Assembly: GCA_024682415.1 (NCBI GenBank) | Contig: JAIKZG010000031.1 | Location: 19,923 to 83,922 of the forward strand | Direction: 5' to 3' | DNA: 64,000 nucleotides | DNA from: Prevotella sp. | Lineage (GTDB): Bacteria; Bacteroidota; Bacteroidia; Bacteroidales; Bacteroidaceae | In this document: in pieces, positions 38,516-48,683 of the stretch | Position numbering within the stretch: the first letter of the stretch is position 1 | Layout of the letters: the number at the start of each line of letters is the position of its first letter | Notes under the pieces: model-generated | Databases searched by the model: none | Told to the model about the DNA's origin: nothing | What the model saw: the letters and a program-made list of their open reading frames with translations, nothing else | Made by a program: the position numbers and the translations under genes

Positions 38516-39517
38516 TTATTCTGCAGGAATCCACGAATTGTCCTGACGGAAGACATTCTTCAATGTCACCTGAGCTGCTTCTTTCTTTGTCAGTTGACGG
38601 CTCCATGCCGCGCGCTTGCTCTTGTCGGCTCCTTCTCCCCTGTTGTTGTATTCCATATAGCGGGCGGTCTTCTCATTGGCAGGGTCTTTCCAGTTGTGCC
38701 ATCCCTCCTTGCATATCTGCGCTGGAAGAACGCAATTCATAAAGAGAGTGTAGGCGTAAGGTCGCCATGGTCTGCCGAGATATTCCTTGCTCACGTTTTC
38801 AGCTGCCTTCACATTGCAGTTGTTGAATACGTAGCCATATTTCACATCTTTAGGAGTGCTTGCTGCCGTGATATATGAATTAGACTTGCAGAAAATGTCG
38901 CAACCCTCAAACCATGCTGTAGAAGGACCAAAGATGAAATCCGTAGTGCCCTCTATGTAGCAGCCTTTGAAATAAAGGCGAGTGCCACCTACGCCAGTAT
39001 AGATTGTGTCTTGATTGCCGAGGAAACGACAGTTGATAAACACCAAATGATCGCCCTCCGTATGCAGAGCCACAGCCTGACCGAGCTTTGCTGCGTTGTT
39101 TTCTATAGTGATATTCTTGAAAGTGATATAATCACCCTGAACTTTTACCGTAAATGTGCGGAAAGTGCCCATGCCAGTTGTCTGTCCTGGCAATTTGATG
39201 TTGGCATGGTCGTCCCATGTGATAATGGTATTATCCTTATCCTCACCGCATATCTCAATATTGGTGAGCCATGAAGGGATTGTTATCTTTTCTTTGTAAA
39301 CGCCCTTTTTCACGAAGATTACCTTGTGGTATTCCATAAAGGCACGACACACCTCAACGGCTTCTTCCACCGTGCGGAAATCGCCTGTGCCATCGCGAGC
39401 CACGAAAAGAGTATCGGGATTATCATACTTGCCTTTGGCGTCTGCCTCTGCGCTGCCAACGAGCATTAATGCCATCAAAAGGAATAATGGCATGATTCTT
39501 AATAGTTTTGTTTTCAT
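38516..39517 (-). CDS. Pectinesterase (CE8-like right-handed beta-helix)
   Basis: 'GDFRTVEEAVEVC', 'VALHTEGDHLVFINCRFLGNQDTIYTG', 'YIEGTTDFIFGPSTAWFEGCDI', 'YLGRPWRPYAYTLFMNC'. Confidence 0.93.
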   Translation of the reverse strand: MKTKLLRIMPLFLLMALMLVGSAEADAKGKYDNPDTLFVARDGTGDFRTVEEAVEVCRAFMEYHKVIFVKKGVYKEKITIPSWLTNIEICGEDKDNTIITWDDHANIKLPGQTTGMGTFRTFTVKVQGDYITFKNITIENNAAKLGQAVALHTEGDHLVFINCRFLGNQDTIYTGVGGTRLYFKGCYIEGTTDFIFGPSTAWFEGCDIFCKSNSYITAASTPKDVKYGYVFNNCNVKAAENVSKEYLGRPWRPYAYTLFMNCVLPAQICKEGWHNWKDPANEKTARYMEYNNRGEGADKSKRAAWSRQLTKKEAAQVTLKNVFRQDNSWIPAE

Positions 39518-39545
39518 TATTTTGGTTTTAGCTTTCTTTCCGAAT

Positions 39546-40895
39546 TTACACCTTAGGAAGTGATGTTCCGTTTATCTTCTGATAAATGTCGAGGGCATAA
39601 ACATCCGTCATACCACTGATGAAATCTATCACAGCCATTATCCTCGTTTCCAAGTCATCGCTATGAATATCATATTGGCTGCTTACACGGCGTATCAACT
39701 GCTTAGAATGGAATTTCTCCGGCTCTACCGCTGCCTTAATGAATGTGTTCATTAGCGTATCCATGATGTTGTAACCGCCAAGCTCCACATCCACGACAGG
39801 CTTGCTGCAATATATCTTGCGATAAGAAACTTTCACGCATTTCTGATAAGCCGAGCGCAATGGTTCTTCTATATTCTCTATAAGGCTGCCACTGAACTCG
39901 CCCGCCAATATAGCGTCTTCATTCTCCACGAATGTCTTTACGCATTGAGCTTCAAGCGCGCCTATTACGCGGGCACGCATATACACCACCTTTTCGTTGT
40001 CATCTGTCAGCCCCTCGTCGATGATGCGCTTATGTATCATGTCCTGAGTTTCCTTGTCGAAGAAGCTGAGCAACAGACGTTCCGTCTCATCAAAGGAAAT
40101 AAGTCGCAGCTTGTGGCTGTCCTCAATATCCATTATCTCATAACAGATATCGTCGGCAGCCTCAACGAGATATACCAACGGATGACGAGAATAGCGCAAT
40201 GGCTCGCCTTCTTTTGACTTGCGTATCAATCCCAAGTCGTCGGCAACGGTTTTGAAATACTCACGCTCCGAATTGAAGAAACCAAACTTGCCGTGCTCGC
40301 CTGCCCAACTGCTTGCAAACGGATATTTCACGATGCTTGCCAATGTGGAATAAGTCATGACGAATCCACCTTTTCTTCGCCCCACGAAACGATGCGTAAG
40401 CAGACGAAAGGCATTGGCGTTACCCTCGAAATGAGTAATATCATCCCAAAGAGCTTCGCTCAGAATATTGTGCAGAGCCATTCCCTCGCCCTCGGTGAAA
40501 TATGTCTGAATGGCTTTTTCGCCAGAATGTCCGAACGGAGGATTACCAAGGTCGTGAGCCAGACAGGCTGTGCTCACAATAGTGCCTATCTCCTCAAACA
40601 AAGTGCCACGCAGCTCAGGGTGCTTTATTATAAGTTCGTGCATGACATCGCTTCCGAGCGACATTCCCACCGACGCCACTTCAAGGCTGTGTGTCAGACG
40701 GTTGTGCACGAAGATACTTCCCGGCAATGGGAACACCTGAGTTTTGTTTTGCAGGCGGCGGAAAGGAGCTGAGAAGATAAGGCGGTCGTAGTCGCGCTTG
40801 AATTCTGAACGGTCATCATAACGCAATTCATGTCCACTCTCCTGCCCCAGTCGCTTGTTTGAAATGAGTTTCTTCCAGTCCATCGGCATATTCAT
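39546..40895 (-). CDS. dgt: dGTPase / dNTP triphosphohydrolase (HD domain)
   Basis: 'PFRRLQNKTQVFPLPGSIFVHNRLTHSLEVASVG', 'CLAHDLGNPPFGHSGEKAI'. Confidence 0.92.
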   Translation of the reverse strand: MNMPMDWKKLISNKRLGQESGHELRYDDRSEFKRDYDRLIFSAPFRRLQNKTQVFPLPGSIFVHNRLTHSLEVASVGMSLGSDVMHELIIKHPELRGTLFEEIGTIVSTACLAHDLGNPPFGHSGEKAIQTYFTEGEGMALHNILSEALWDDITHFEGNANAFRLLTHRFVGRRKGGFVMTYSTLASIVKYPFASSWAGEHGKFGFFNSEREYFKTVADDLGLIRKSKEGEPLRYSRHPLVYLVEAADDICYEIMDIEDSHKLRLISFDETERLLLSFFDKETQDMIHKRIIDEGLTDDNEKVVYMRARVIGALEAQCVKTFVENEDAILAGEFSGSLIENIEEPLRSAYQKCVKVSYRKIYCSKPVVDVELGGYNIMDTLMNTFIKAAVEPEKFHSKQLIRRVSSQYDIHSDDLETRIMAVIDFISGMTDVYALDIYQKINGTSLPKV

Positions 40896-40901
40896 TCCGC
40901 A

Positions 40902-42710
40902 TTATTCTTCATACATCTTGTCTATCAACTCCTTATAGTTCTCGTTGATGACACGACGTCTAAGTTTCAATGTATTTGTAAGTTCGTTAGATTCCATTGA
41001 GAAATGATGAGCGAGCAATGTTATGCGCTTTATTTTCTCATAAGAAGCCAACTGCTGCTGCAACGTGCTGATGCGCTCCATAATCATATCGCGCACCTTC
41101 TCATTCTGGCAGAGGTCTTCACGGCTCTCAAACTTTATGTTATTGTCGCGAGCGAACTCCTCCAACAATCTGAATTCAGGCACGATAAGCGCAGAAACGA
41201 ATTTATGGCGGTCGGCAATTACAGCTATCTGGTCAATGTATTTATCTGTAAGCATAAGCGACTCCACCATCTGCGGAGCGATATACTTACCATTAGATGT
41301 CTTAAACAAATCCTTGATGCGTTCCTTCAGATACAGCTCGCCATTCTTAATGTAGCCAGCATCACCAGTATGGAAGAAGCCATCCTCATCAAAAGCCTCG
41401 GCGTTTACGCTGTCGCGATGATAGTAGCCAGGAGTAATGGTTTTGCCACGAAGAAGGATTTCATCGTTTTCGCCTATCTTTATCTCCACGCCAGGCAATG
41501 GTTTGCCAACAGAACCGACAGTGAATGCTTCATCTCTATGATCGCAGCTCACGGTGGCAAGACTTTCCGTCAAGCCATAACCCACAATCATGTGAATGCC
41601 TACTGAATGCACGAACTCTTCTACCTCTGGTGATACAGCAGCGCCTGCCGTAGGGAATATGTTAGGATGTTCCAATCCTATCTGCTTGCGCACAAGGCTT
41701 AGCAATGTCTTGTCGTAGAGTTTATATTCCAACTCCAATGTCAGCGGCACTCTCTTTCCTCTGCCACGATATTCCACATTGCGTTTTCTTCCCACCTCGA
41801 GGGCTCTGCGCATTATCTTCTGCTGCATTGCCGATGAATTGTCAATCTTATCCTTCACTGCAATGAACACTTTCTCCCAGAAGCGTGGCACAGAACTCAT
41901 ACATGTAGGATGGGTTTCTCGCAAAGCCTCCTGAATGTTGCGCGGATTAGTGTTTACTATCATCTGCGCGCCCACCGTCATTGCCAGATACGACCACGCG
42001 CGCTCAAAGATATGAGTAAACGGAAGGAAGTTTATTAGCTTGTCGCTCTCCACTACCGGCACCACTTTACCATTAGCTTCAAAAGCAGCATGATATTGAC
42101 CGTAAGTCAAGACTACGCCTTTGCTGTCGCCTGTAGTTCCGCTGGTGTAGAGGATATTACATATATCTTCATCGTTTGCCTCGCTCCAAAGACGTTCCAC
42201 CTCGCTCTGTCGCGGAAGGTCTTCTCCTAATTTTATAAAGTCGTCGAAATATAATGAAGCAGGGTCGTGAGTGCTTATTCTCACAGAGCGGTCGTAGATT
42301 ACTATGCGCTCCAACGACGGGCAAAGAGCAAACACCCGGTGTGCCTTGTCGTATTGTTCCTGTTCGCCCACAAAAATCACTTTCACCTGTGCATCGTTGA
42401 GCATGAATTGTATCTGCTGTTCGCTGCTTGTGGCATATAGAGGAATGCTCACTGCTCTCACGCCATAAGCACCAAAATCGGTATATAGATATTGCACACA
42501 GTTTTGTGCAAAGACGGCTATTTTCTCCTGTGGCTTTATTCCGAGATTAAGCAATGCGTTAGACACTTGCTTCACTCTCAAAGAGAACTGATTCCAAGAA
42601 ACTGTCTTCCACTCCGTGCTGCCGAAAGACTGAAAAGTAAGCTCTGCACGGTTGCCGTACTTCTTTGCTTGTTCATGAATAAGAACTGATAAATGGCAAT
42701 TATTCTGCAT
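40902..42710 (-). CDS. Long-chain acyl-CoA synthetase (AMP-forming)
   Basis: 'ICNILYTSGTTGDSKGVVLTYGQ', 'HMIVGYGLTESLATVSCDHRDE', 'FFHTGDAGYIKNGELYLKERIKDLFKTSNGKYIAPQMVES'. Confidence 0.93.
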   Translation of the reverse strand: MQNNCHLSVLIHEQAKKYGNRAELTFQSFGSTEWKTVSWNQFSLRVKQVSNALLNLGIKPQEKIAVFAQNCVQYLYTDFGAYGVRAVSIPLYATSSEQQIQFMLNDAQVKVIFVGEQEQYDKAHRVFALCPSLERIVIYDRSVRISTHDPASLYFDDFIKLGEDLPRQSEVERLWSEANDEDICNILYTSGTTGDSKGVVLTYGQYHAAFEANGKVVPVVESDKLINFLPFTHIFERAWSYLAMTVGAQMIVNTNPRNIQEALRETHPTCMSSVPRFWEKVFIAVKDKIDNSSAMQQKIMRRALEVGRKRNVEYRGRGKRVPLTLELEYKLYDKTLLSLVRKQIGLEHPNIFPTAGAAVSPEVEEFVHSVGIHMIVGYGLTESLATVSCDHRDEAFTVGSVGKPLPGVEIKIGENDEILLRGKTITPGYYHRDSVNAEAFDEDGFFHTGDAGYIKNGELYLKERIKDLFKTSNGKYIAPQMVESLMLTDKYIDQIAVIADRHKFVSALIVPEFRLLEEFARDNNIKFESREDLCQNEKVRDMIMERISTLQQQLASYEKIKRITLLAHHFSMESNELTNTLKLRRRVINENYKELIDKMYEE

Positions 42711-42819
42711 AACGTTTCTAATTTTTCACAAAGGTAATCATTTTAGCGAATAGTTAATATATCTCAACACATATTTATTTGTAATTTTGCGGGACGATTC
42801 AACAGCATAATCATAAAAA

Positions 42820-42907
42820 GGCGTAGGCATCAATTTCGTCGTCTATCTTGAAGTAGGTTCCGGAATGACCCTAATAATAAATAGACACATAGAAATAACG
42901 CCTACGC
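42820..42907 (+). ncRNA. Candidate structured RNA/DNA motif, copy B
   Basis: GCGTAGGC/GCCTACGC closing helix; GTCTAT/ATAGAC inner helix; GGTtccggaatgACC hairpin; TAATTTTG promoter-like box about 35 nt upstream on the + strand. Confidence 0.45.
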
Positions 42908-42932
42908 ACATATACACAGACGCGCATTAAAA

Positions 42933-42962
42933 GCCGCACGCTCTCTGAAAAAAGCGTACGGC
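42933..42962 (-). terminator. Terminator for the GH78 gene
   Basis: GCCGcACGCT / AGCGTaCGGC just downstream of the minus-strand CDS. Confidence 0.65.
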
Positions 42963-42991
42963 AAAAATTATTTTTATATGCACGAAAAAAT

Positions 42992-45900
42992 TTATTTCTC
43001 TACACGGAAATTATAAGAACCCGAAGCAAGCTCAAACACAGCCTTGCCATTCTCATAACGAAGATTGGAAACAGCAGAAAGTTTCTTCAGCTTAGCGCCA
43101 TTGCCAAGCACTACATTCTTTAACTTAGCGGCTGGCAGATAAACAGTAGCCGAAGTGTTGGCAGGAATGGTGAAATGATAAGTAATGGCGTCGGCACTCG
43201 TCTGCCATTTACTTTCTATTCTGCCATACATGCTGTCGTAATGTCCCTCGGCAAAGGAGAGTCCGCCTGTAGGGTCTACTTCCGGGCGCAAGATGAAATG
43301 CTTAAAGCCAGGCGAAGCCACATCCTCAGCGATACCGAGCGAACGCTGCATGAGCCAGTTGGTGACAGAGCCGAAGGCATAATGATTAAATGAGTTCATG
43401 TGGTTGTTGCCTCCGAAGCCGTCTTTCTTCGTGTAAGAGTTAAGGCGTTCCCAAATACTTGTCGCGCCCTGCTCCACAGGATAGAGCCATGAAGGGAACT
43501 GCTTGTTGAGAAGCATTTTGTAAGCATAGTCGGTCTTGCCGATTTCAGATAGAGCCATTGAAATCCATGCCGTGCCGATAAAGCCTGTCATAAGCGAATA
43601 TTCAGGATAGACAACTCCGTCGTCGCCCTTGCTTCGGCGAGAGATAGAGTTAAGGAAATTGCCCACAAACTTATCCTTCACATCGTCCTTCACAATGCCG
43701 AATGCCAAAGGCACAGCGTAAGAAGTCTGAGTATCGATAATCACGCCCTTGCGCTTTGGTCCACGCTTACCCACAAAAGGAGCGTCGTATTCCTCGCCAA
43801 GTCCGCAACCAATAGTCATGCCCGATTGCTTATCAAAATAATTGGCATTAATAAAGTCTATGCGCTTCTGGCGTTCCTGCTCATAGCGAGCAGCATCTGC
43901 GTTCTTGCCAAGCGTATTGGCAATCTGCGACATTATGCGAAGCTCGTAAGTAAGATAGCTATCGAAGAGCAGTGAATTGTCATTCTTAAACACCTCAAAA
44001 CCAAGCCAGTCGCCAAGATCAGCCAAACCTGTAGAGCCACGATAATAATTTTCTTTCTTGTCGATGTAGCTGTTAAGCATAAGGTCTACATAAGTCTGCA
44101 TGGCAGGATAGTGCTCGCGCAAAGCGTCAATATCACCATATTGCAGATAACTCTGATAAGGCATTGCGATACCTACGCTTCCCCACAAAGGGCCGCCGAA
44201 GCCACCTCCGACAGGGGCTATAGCTGCAAATGCGCCATCAGGTTCCTGAGTGTCGCGGAGTGCTTGAAGATGTCGACGAAGGAACTGCGCTCCATTAAAC
44301 ATATACGACATCGTAGGCGAGAACACGCTTAGATCGCCGCTCCATCCCATGCGCTCATTGCGCTGTGGACAGTCGGTAGGCTGAGAGAACACATTGGCAA
44401 GAGTAGACCATTTTACATTCTCAATAAAGCGATTGAGCGATTTGTTGTTGGTCTTATAGTCAGACGAAATCTCGTCTACGCTGCTCAACACCACGCCCTC
44501 TACATCTTCTTTTGCCAAAGGAGCGTCAACGCCCGTAATCTCCACATACTGATACCCATGATATGTGAAATGAGGCTCAAACACCTCCTCCGCATCGCCC
44601 TTGGCAATATAAATATCCTGCTCCATTGCAGCACGCTGATTTTCCATCATTATCATGCCCACATTGTCCTTATATTCAGGCAAATCAGGATATTTCACCT
44701 CGGCAAAGCGCATATACACTTTCTGACCGGCTTTCAAACCATGGAAAGTGATACGAGGAATGCCTGCCATGTTTTGTCCCATGTCGTAGACATATACCTT
44801 AGGGCGCACTTCGTTCACGCTTTTTGCACGCAATGTAGTATAAGCACGCACTGGCATTCCCACCTGTGAAGTAAGGGTGAAATGCTTGTAATCATCAGCG
44901 CATGGCCATGAGAAGAAACCGTTTACAGCCTCATGAGAGATAGTACCCTCGAGAGCTACCTCATTGGCTTTTTCCCATTTGCTCGCATCGTATGAAGCAG
45001 TAGACCAACCTTTAAATTGAACTTCGCGAGTAGCGTCATAAACCTCTCCTTGGAAAAGACTACCAAGAAGCAGAGGGCCTTCATTAGAATATTGCCATGT
45101 ATCGGGATTAGTGACTATGCGCTGCTGAGTACCGTCCTTATAAGTAATCACGAGCTGGGCAAGAAGGCTCTGCTTATCGCCGAAATAGTTCCAGTTGGCA
45201 GGAGAATAAGACAAAGCGCCACTCCACCAACCCTCGCTGAGCATAGCTCCCATAGCGTTGCTGCCCTGCTTTAAGTCGGAAGTTACATCATAAGTCTGAT
45301 AAAACTGAGTTTTGTTATATTGCGTAATGCCTGGATTGAGAAAATCGTTGCCTACGCGCTTTCCATTGATATAAAATTCATAAATGCCACGAGCAGTAAC
45401 ATAAAGTCTGGCATTGGCTATCTGCTTGTCAGCGCTGAATGTAGTGCGAAGCATTGGCGCGCCAGTTTCCGCAGGAGTGAAGAAAGCTCTTCCTCCGCTT
45501 ACAGTGCGATCGTGTTCTTCCTCGGAAATAACATTGCGTGGCAAACGATAGTTCAATACGCGAATATCATGGATTGTGGCTTTCTGCCCTTTCACTGCCT
45601 CATAGCCCAAGTCTCCGACTACAGGGAAAGCGATGAAGTCGCCGCCAAGCCCCATTGGATTGACGTTAAACTCCTTGACTATAGGCTTTTCATTGCCGTC
45701 GATATAAATATCAGTTGTGCCCACGAGCGAAACAAGCTCAAAGTCATGACGGGCATACTGGTTGCTCTTGTTTATAATATCAATAGGCACTTTGAACACT
45801 CCGAGAGGCACATTATTTTTATCCTTCAAGGTGTAGCCTACACGATAAATCTCAATAGTTGCGCTGTCGTTTTTAGACAATCCCTCCGTATTGAGTTCTA

Positions 45901-46522
45901 CGCGGATATAGCTGCGATTGCTCTTATTCTCCACTCCGAGAATATTCTTATTACAGTCGAGCAGGCGGTGATCGTTAGCACCATAAATGAAGCCTGCATG
46001 AGTAGACTTTGTGCGCTTGTCGAGAGTTAAACCCCATTTCAGACGAAACACAGGCAAATACTGGCTGTAGAATGTCAAGGCATTGCCGTTGTTGCCACCT
46101 ATCCATTTAGCTCCGCCCCATGCAGCGTCCTTATCGGTAAGCGACATAAGACCCGTTTCAAACCACGATGACTGCCTGCTTTGAGTGCCGTCGTTGCCGA
46201 ATACCGTTACCGTCCAAGAATAGCGTGTTGAGGGTTTCAACGACTCTCCCTGATACTTAATGCCGAGAGCATCGCCACTCTTTACACGACCCGAATTCCA
46301 CATTTCTTTTCCTTCGGCATCTTTCACATTAATCTGGTATGCCGTCTGCGCAGCTCCTGCCTTATCGCTCTTCATCTGCCATGAAAAGCGTGGCGCTGCC
46401 ACATCGATACCTAAAGGCTCTTTGGTGTATTCCACTCTGAGGGCGGTAACATCAAATTCTGCCGATGCGGTAAGGCAGCCGCAAAGCATAGCCATACCGA
46501 GAAGTATTTTCTTCTTTATCAT
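42992..46522 (-). CDS. Alpha-L-rhamnosidase (GH78)
   Basis: 'VEYTKEPLGIDVAAPRFSWQM', 'NDFLNPGITQYNKTQFYQTYDVTSDL', 'FSQPTDCPQRNERMGWSGDLSVFSPTMSYMF', 'GATSIWERLNSY'. Confidence 0.95.
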   Translation of the reverse strand: MIKKKILLGMAMLCGCLTASAEFDVTALRVEYTKEPLGIDVAAPRFSWQMKSDKAGAAQTAYQINVKDAEGKEMWNSGRVKSGDALGIKYQGESLKPSTRYSWTVTVFGNDGTQSRQSSWFETGLMSLTDKDAAWGGAKWIGGNNGNALTFYSQYLPVFRLKWGLTLDKRTKSTHAGFIYGANDHRLLDCNKNILGVENKSNRSYIRVELNTEGLSKNDSATIEIYRVGYTLKDKNNVPLGVFKVPIDIINKSNQYARHDFELVSLVGTTDIYIDGNEKPIVKEFNVNPMGLGGDFIAFPVVGDLGYEAVKGQKATIHDIRVLNYRLPRNVISEEEHDRTVSGGRAFFTPAETGAPMLRTTFSADKQIANARLYVTARGIYEFYINGKRVGNDFLNPGITQYNKTQFYQTYDVTSDLKQGSNAMGAMLSEGWWSGALSYSPANWNYFGDKQSLLAQLVITYKDGTQQRIVTNPDTWQYSNEGPLLLGSLFQGEVYDATREVQFKGWSTASYDASKWEKANEVALEGTISHEAVNGFFSWPCADDYKHFTLTSQVGMPVRAYTTLRAKSVNEVRPKVYVYDMGQNMAGIPRITFHGLKAGQKVYMRFAEVKYPDLPEYKDNVGMIMMENQRAAMEQDIYIAKGDAEEVFEPHFTYHGYQYVEITGVDAPLAKEDVEGVVLSSVDEISSDYKTNNKSLNRFIENVKWSTLANVFSQPTDCPQRNERMGWSGDLSVFSPTMSYMFNGAQFLRRHLQALRDTQEPDGAFAAIAPVGGGFGGPLWGSVGIAMPYQSYLQYGDIDALREHYPAMQTYVDLMLNSYIDKKENYYRGSTGLADLGDWLGFEVFKNDNSLLFDSYLTYELRIMSQIANTLGKNADAARYEQERQKRIDFINANYFDKQSGMTIGCGLGEEYDAPFVGKRGPKRKGVIIDTQTSYAVPLAFGIVKDDVKDKFVGNFLNSISRRSKGDDGVVYPEYSLMTGFIGTAWISMALSEIGKTDYAYKMLLNKQFPSWLYPVEQGATSIWERLNSYTKKDGFGGNNHMNSFNHYAFGSVTNWLMQRSLGIAEDVASPGFKHFILRPEVDPTGGLSFAEGHYDSMYGRIESKWQTSADAITYHFTIPANTSATVYLPAAKLKNVVLGNGAKLKKLSAVSNLRYENGKAVFELASGSYNFRVEK

Positions 46523-46659
46523 AAAATATTAGTTTGATTTATCGTTTTGGTAAGTGCAAATATACGGCATTTTCTTCCAAATTTAAAATATGAAGTTCAT
46601 TCATTCTGTAAACAAGAAAGAAAAACAAGCTACGGAAAGCGAAAAAAGTGACCGCTAAA

Positions 46660-46691
46660 TTTGGCTACGTTTTATTAAAACGCTATCTTTG
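46660..46691 (+). promoter_or_regulatory. Promoter with an operator-like palindrome in the spacer
   Basis: TTTG (46660) ... CGTTTTattAAAACG (46668-46682) ... TATCTTTG (46684-46691), upstream of the recombinase. Confidence 0.6.
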
Positions 46692-46761
46692 CCCACATCA
46701 CATGATTTAAAAGAATTAACTGTGATACACACATATTATATTGACCCATGAATTGAAGAAG

Positions 46762-46794
46762 AAAGGTACGAACGGTGACGCTCGTGCCTTTTTT
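46762..46794 (+). terminator. Terminator/attenuator in the recombinase leader
   Basis: AAAGGtACGA / TCGTgCCTTT followed by T-run, between promoter and CDS. Confidence 0.65.
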
Positions 46795-46865
46795 CGTTCC
46801 ACCCACATTGAAAAAATGCTTCATAAAACATTATATAAACCAACTAATAACAAATAATTGCATTT

Positions 46866-47789
46866 ATGATAAGACATTATGACGAAATCAAAGGGACAAA
46901 GCAAAAGCTTTATGAGACAGCCATCTGTAAAGGCTATCTGACGAACTACAATCGTGCGTGGCGACATTCTTTCGTAGGCGCATTCGTGATGAAACATCCG
47001 AGAAGGATTAACGTGCTCGACCGCCTGCAAAACATTCTCTCGCACGAACCTACTTGGAAGGATCTTACCGACGCTAATCTGAAAGACCTAAAAGACTGTC
47101 TTTCAGACAGCGTGTGCCAATCTACTCTGCACACCATGCTCGGCGAAATCAAGGCTTTCATCAATGAGAACAGATGGGAGCACAGGATTCCGTCGAAAGG
47201 ATATAAGCGTATTCTGACAGTGAGGAATGAGATTTCGCAAAGCACATTCCTCTCGGAGCGTGAGGTGAAAAGAATCTATCATTATCTGCCATGCAACAAA
47301 TCGGAGATGACAGTGAAGCGCATATTCCTGATAGAATGCCTGACGGGTGCGCGCTTTTCCGATGCGTGTAGGCTCTCCATTGCAAACGTAAGGGGCGACA
47401 TGCTGCAATATGTGCAGCAGAAGACGAAGCGCGAAGTGATATTGCCTCTCCATCGTGGGCTTATCCCGCTGTTGGAAGAGAACGAAACTCCTTGCCACAT
47501 CACTTCTAAGATGAACGCCACACTGCGCACAATATGCAGAAAATGCGGAATAAAGGAGCGAATGACTCTCTTTCGCCATGGCGAGAACATCACGGCGGAG
47601 AAATGGCAGTTTATCACCTCTCACTGCGGACGCAAATCCTTTGCCACCAATCTTTATCTTCGTGGTGTGGACATTCTCACGATAAGCAGAATGATGGGAC
47701 ATTCGAGCGTGAAGATGACGGAAAGATATATTGTGGGCAACAGAAAGATAAGTCCTGCCGCCTTAAAATTTTTCAGAGAGGAATTATGA
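46866..47789 (+). CDS. Tyrosine-type site-specific recombinase
   Basis: 'LIECLTGARFSDACRLSIANV' (Arg I), 'FITSHCGRKSFATNLYLRGVDILTISRMMGHSSVKMTERYIV' (H-R-H-Y). Confidence 0.93.
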   Translation: MIRHYDEIKGTKQKLYETAICKGYLTNYNRAWRHSFVGAFVMKHPRRINVLDRLQNILSHEPTWKDLTDANLKDLKDCLSDSVCQSTLHTMLGEIKAFINENRWEHRIPSKGYKRILTVRNEISQSTFLSEREVKRIYHYLPCNKSEMTVKRIFLIECLTGARFSDACRLSIANVRGDMLQYVQQKTKREVILPLHRGLIPLLEENETPCHITSKMNATLRTICRKCGIKERMTLFRHGENITAEKWQFITSHCGRKSFATNLYLRGVDILTISRMMGHSSVKMTERYIVGNRKISPAALKFFREEL

Positions 47790-47827
47790 TGGTACGAATT
47801 ACTTCAAGAATTTGAAAGCAACAAAAA

Positions 47828-47862
47828 AACGGTTTTAGAAGGCGCTCCTCCTAAAACCGTTT
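47828..47862. terminator. Hairpin terminator between convergent recombinase and fimbrial operon
   Basis: AACGGTTTTAG / CTAAAACCGTT. Confidence 0.8.
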
Positions 47863-47881
47863 GCTTTCAGATTTTTAAACT

Positions 47882-48664
47882 TTAAATTGTTGCTTGTTTT
47901 ATATATAGTGTATCAACTTTATTCTCTGTTAATTCCATATTGCCAGTAAGTGTATAGCGATAGTTCTTTTCTCCTATCCTATAATATATAGTTCTGCCTG
48001 CCGTTATTGTCTGAGGCGGCAAAAGCAACTCAAACGCATGATTAGCTACATCAGGGCAAGCCTCAATATAGCCAGTTATGGCATCTTCAGGCACTTTCAC
48101 AGTATTGTCGCTCGCGAAATACACAAGTGTATCGCTCGGCACCTGCATACTTACATCTGTCTCCGCAAATGCCGGAACAATAACGCATAGCTTTGCCATC
48201 TTATGGGTAAATGTAATAGTAGCATCTGCCTTATGCGCTACATTATCTACTTTTCCATAAAGATAGTCAAACGCCTTGAAACCATTCTCCTGATGAGAGA
48301 TGCAGACGGTGTCGCCACTTCCGGCAGGATAACGAGCCACAACATTAGCCGTAGTTGAAACAGAGGGCCAATATAATCCTGAAACAACAGATGTTTCGCC
48401 TAATGAATTTATAACTTCATAAACTCCTGTATCTTTTACAGATGTAGAATTAAATGTAACAAAGACATCAAGCAACTCAGTACCATCACCAGTCCAAGCA
48501 TCCATACCACTAACTGTTCGTGTTGAACCTCCAACCGAACACACCAAGCCAAGAGCCTGCGGTCTGTCTTTATCTATCGCCTGTTCCATATCATCAGAAG
48601 AGCAAGCAACAACCATTGCCGACAACATTGATGCCATTATATATTTAGTTATTTTCATTTCCAT
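47882..48664 (-). CDS. Fimbrillin family lipoprotein
   Basis: Lipobox 'VVACSSDD'; 'GGSTRTVSGMDAWTGDG'; 'ITFTHKMAKLCVIV' fimbrillin motif. Confidence 0.82.
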   Translation of the reverse strand: MEMKITKYIMASMLSAMVVACSSDDMEQAIDKDRPQALGLVCSVGGSTRTVSGMDAWTGDGTELLDVFVTFNSTSVKDTGVYEVINSLGETSVVSGLYWPSVSTTANVVARYPAGSGDTVCISHQENGFKAFDYLYGKVDNVAHKADATITFTHKMAKLCVIVPAFAETDVSMQVPSDTLVYFASDNTVKVPEDAITGYIEACPDVANHAFELLLPPQTITAGRTIYYRIGEKNYRYTLTGNMELTENKVDTLYIKQATI

Positions 48665-48683
48665 AATTCCAAGAGTTTGATAG

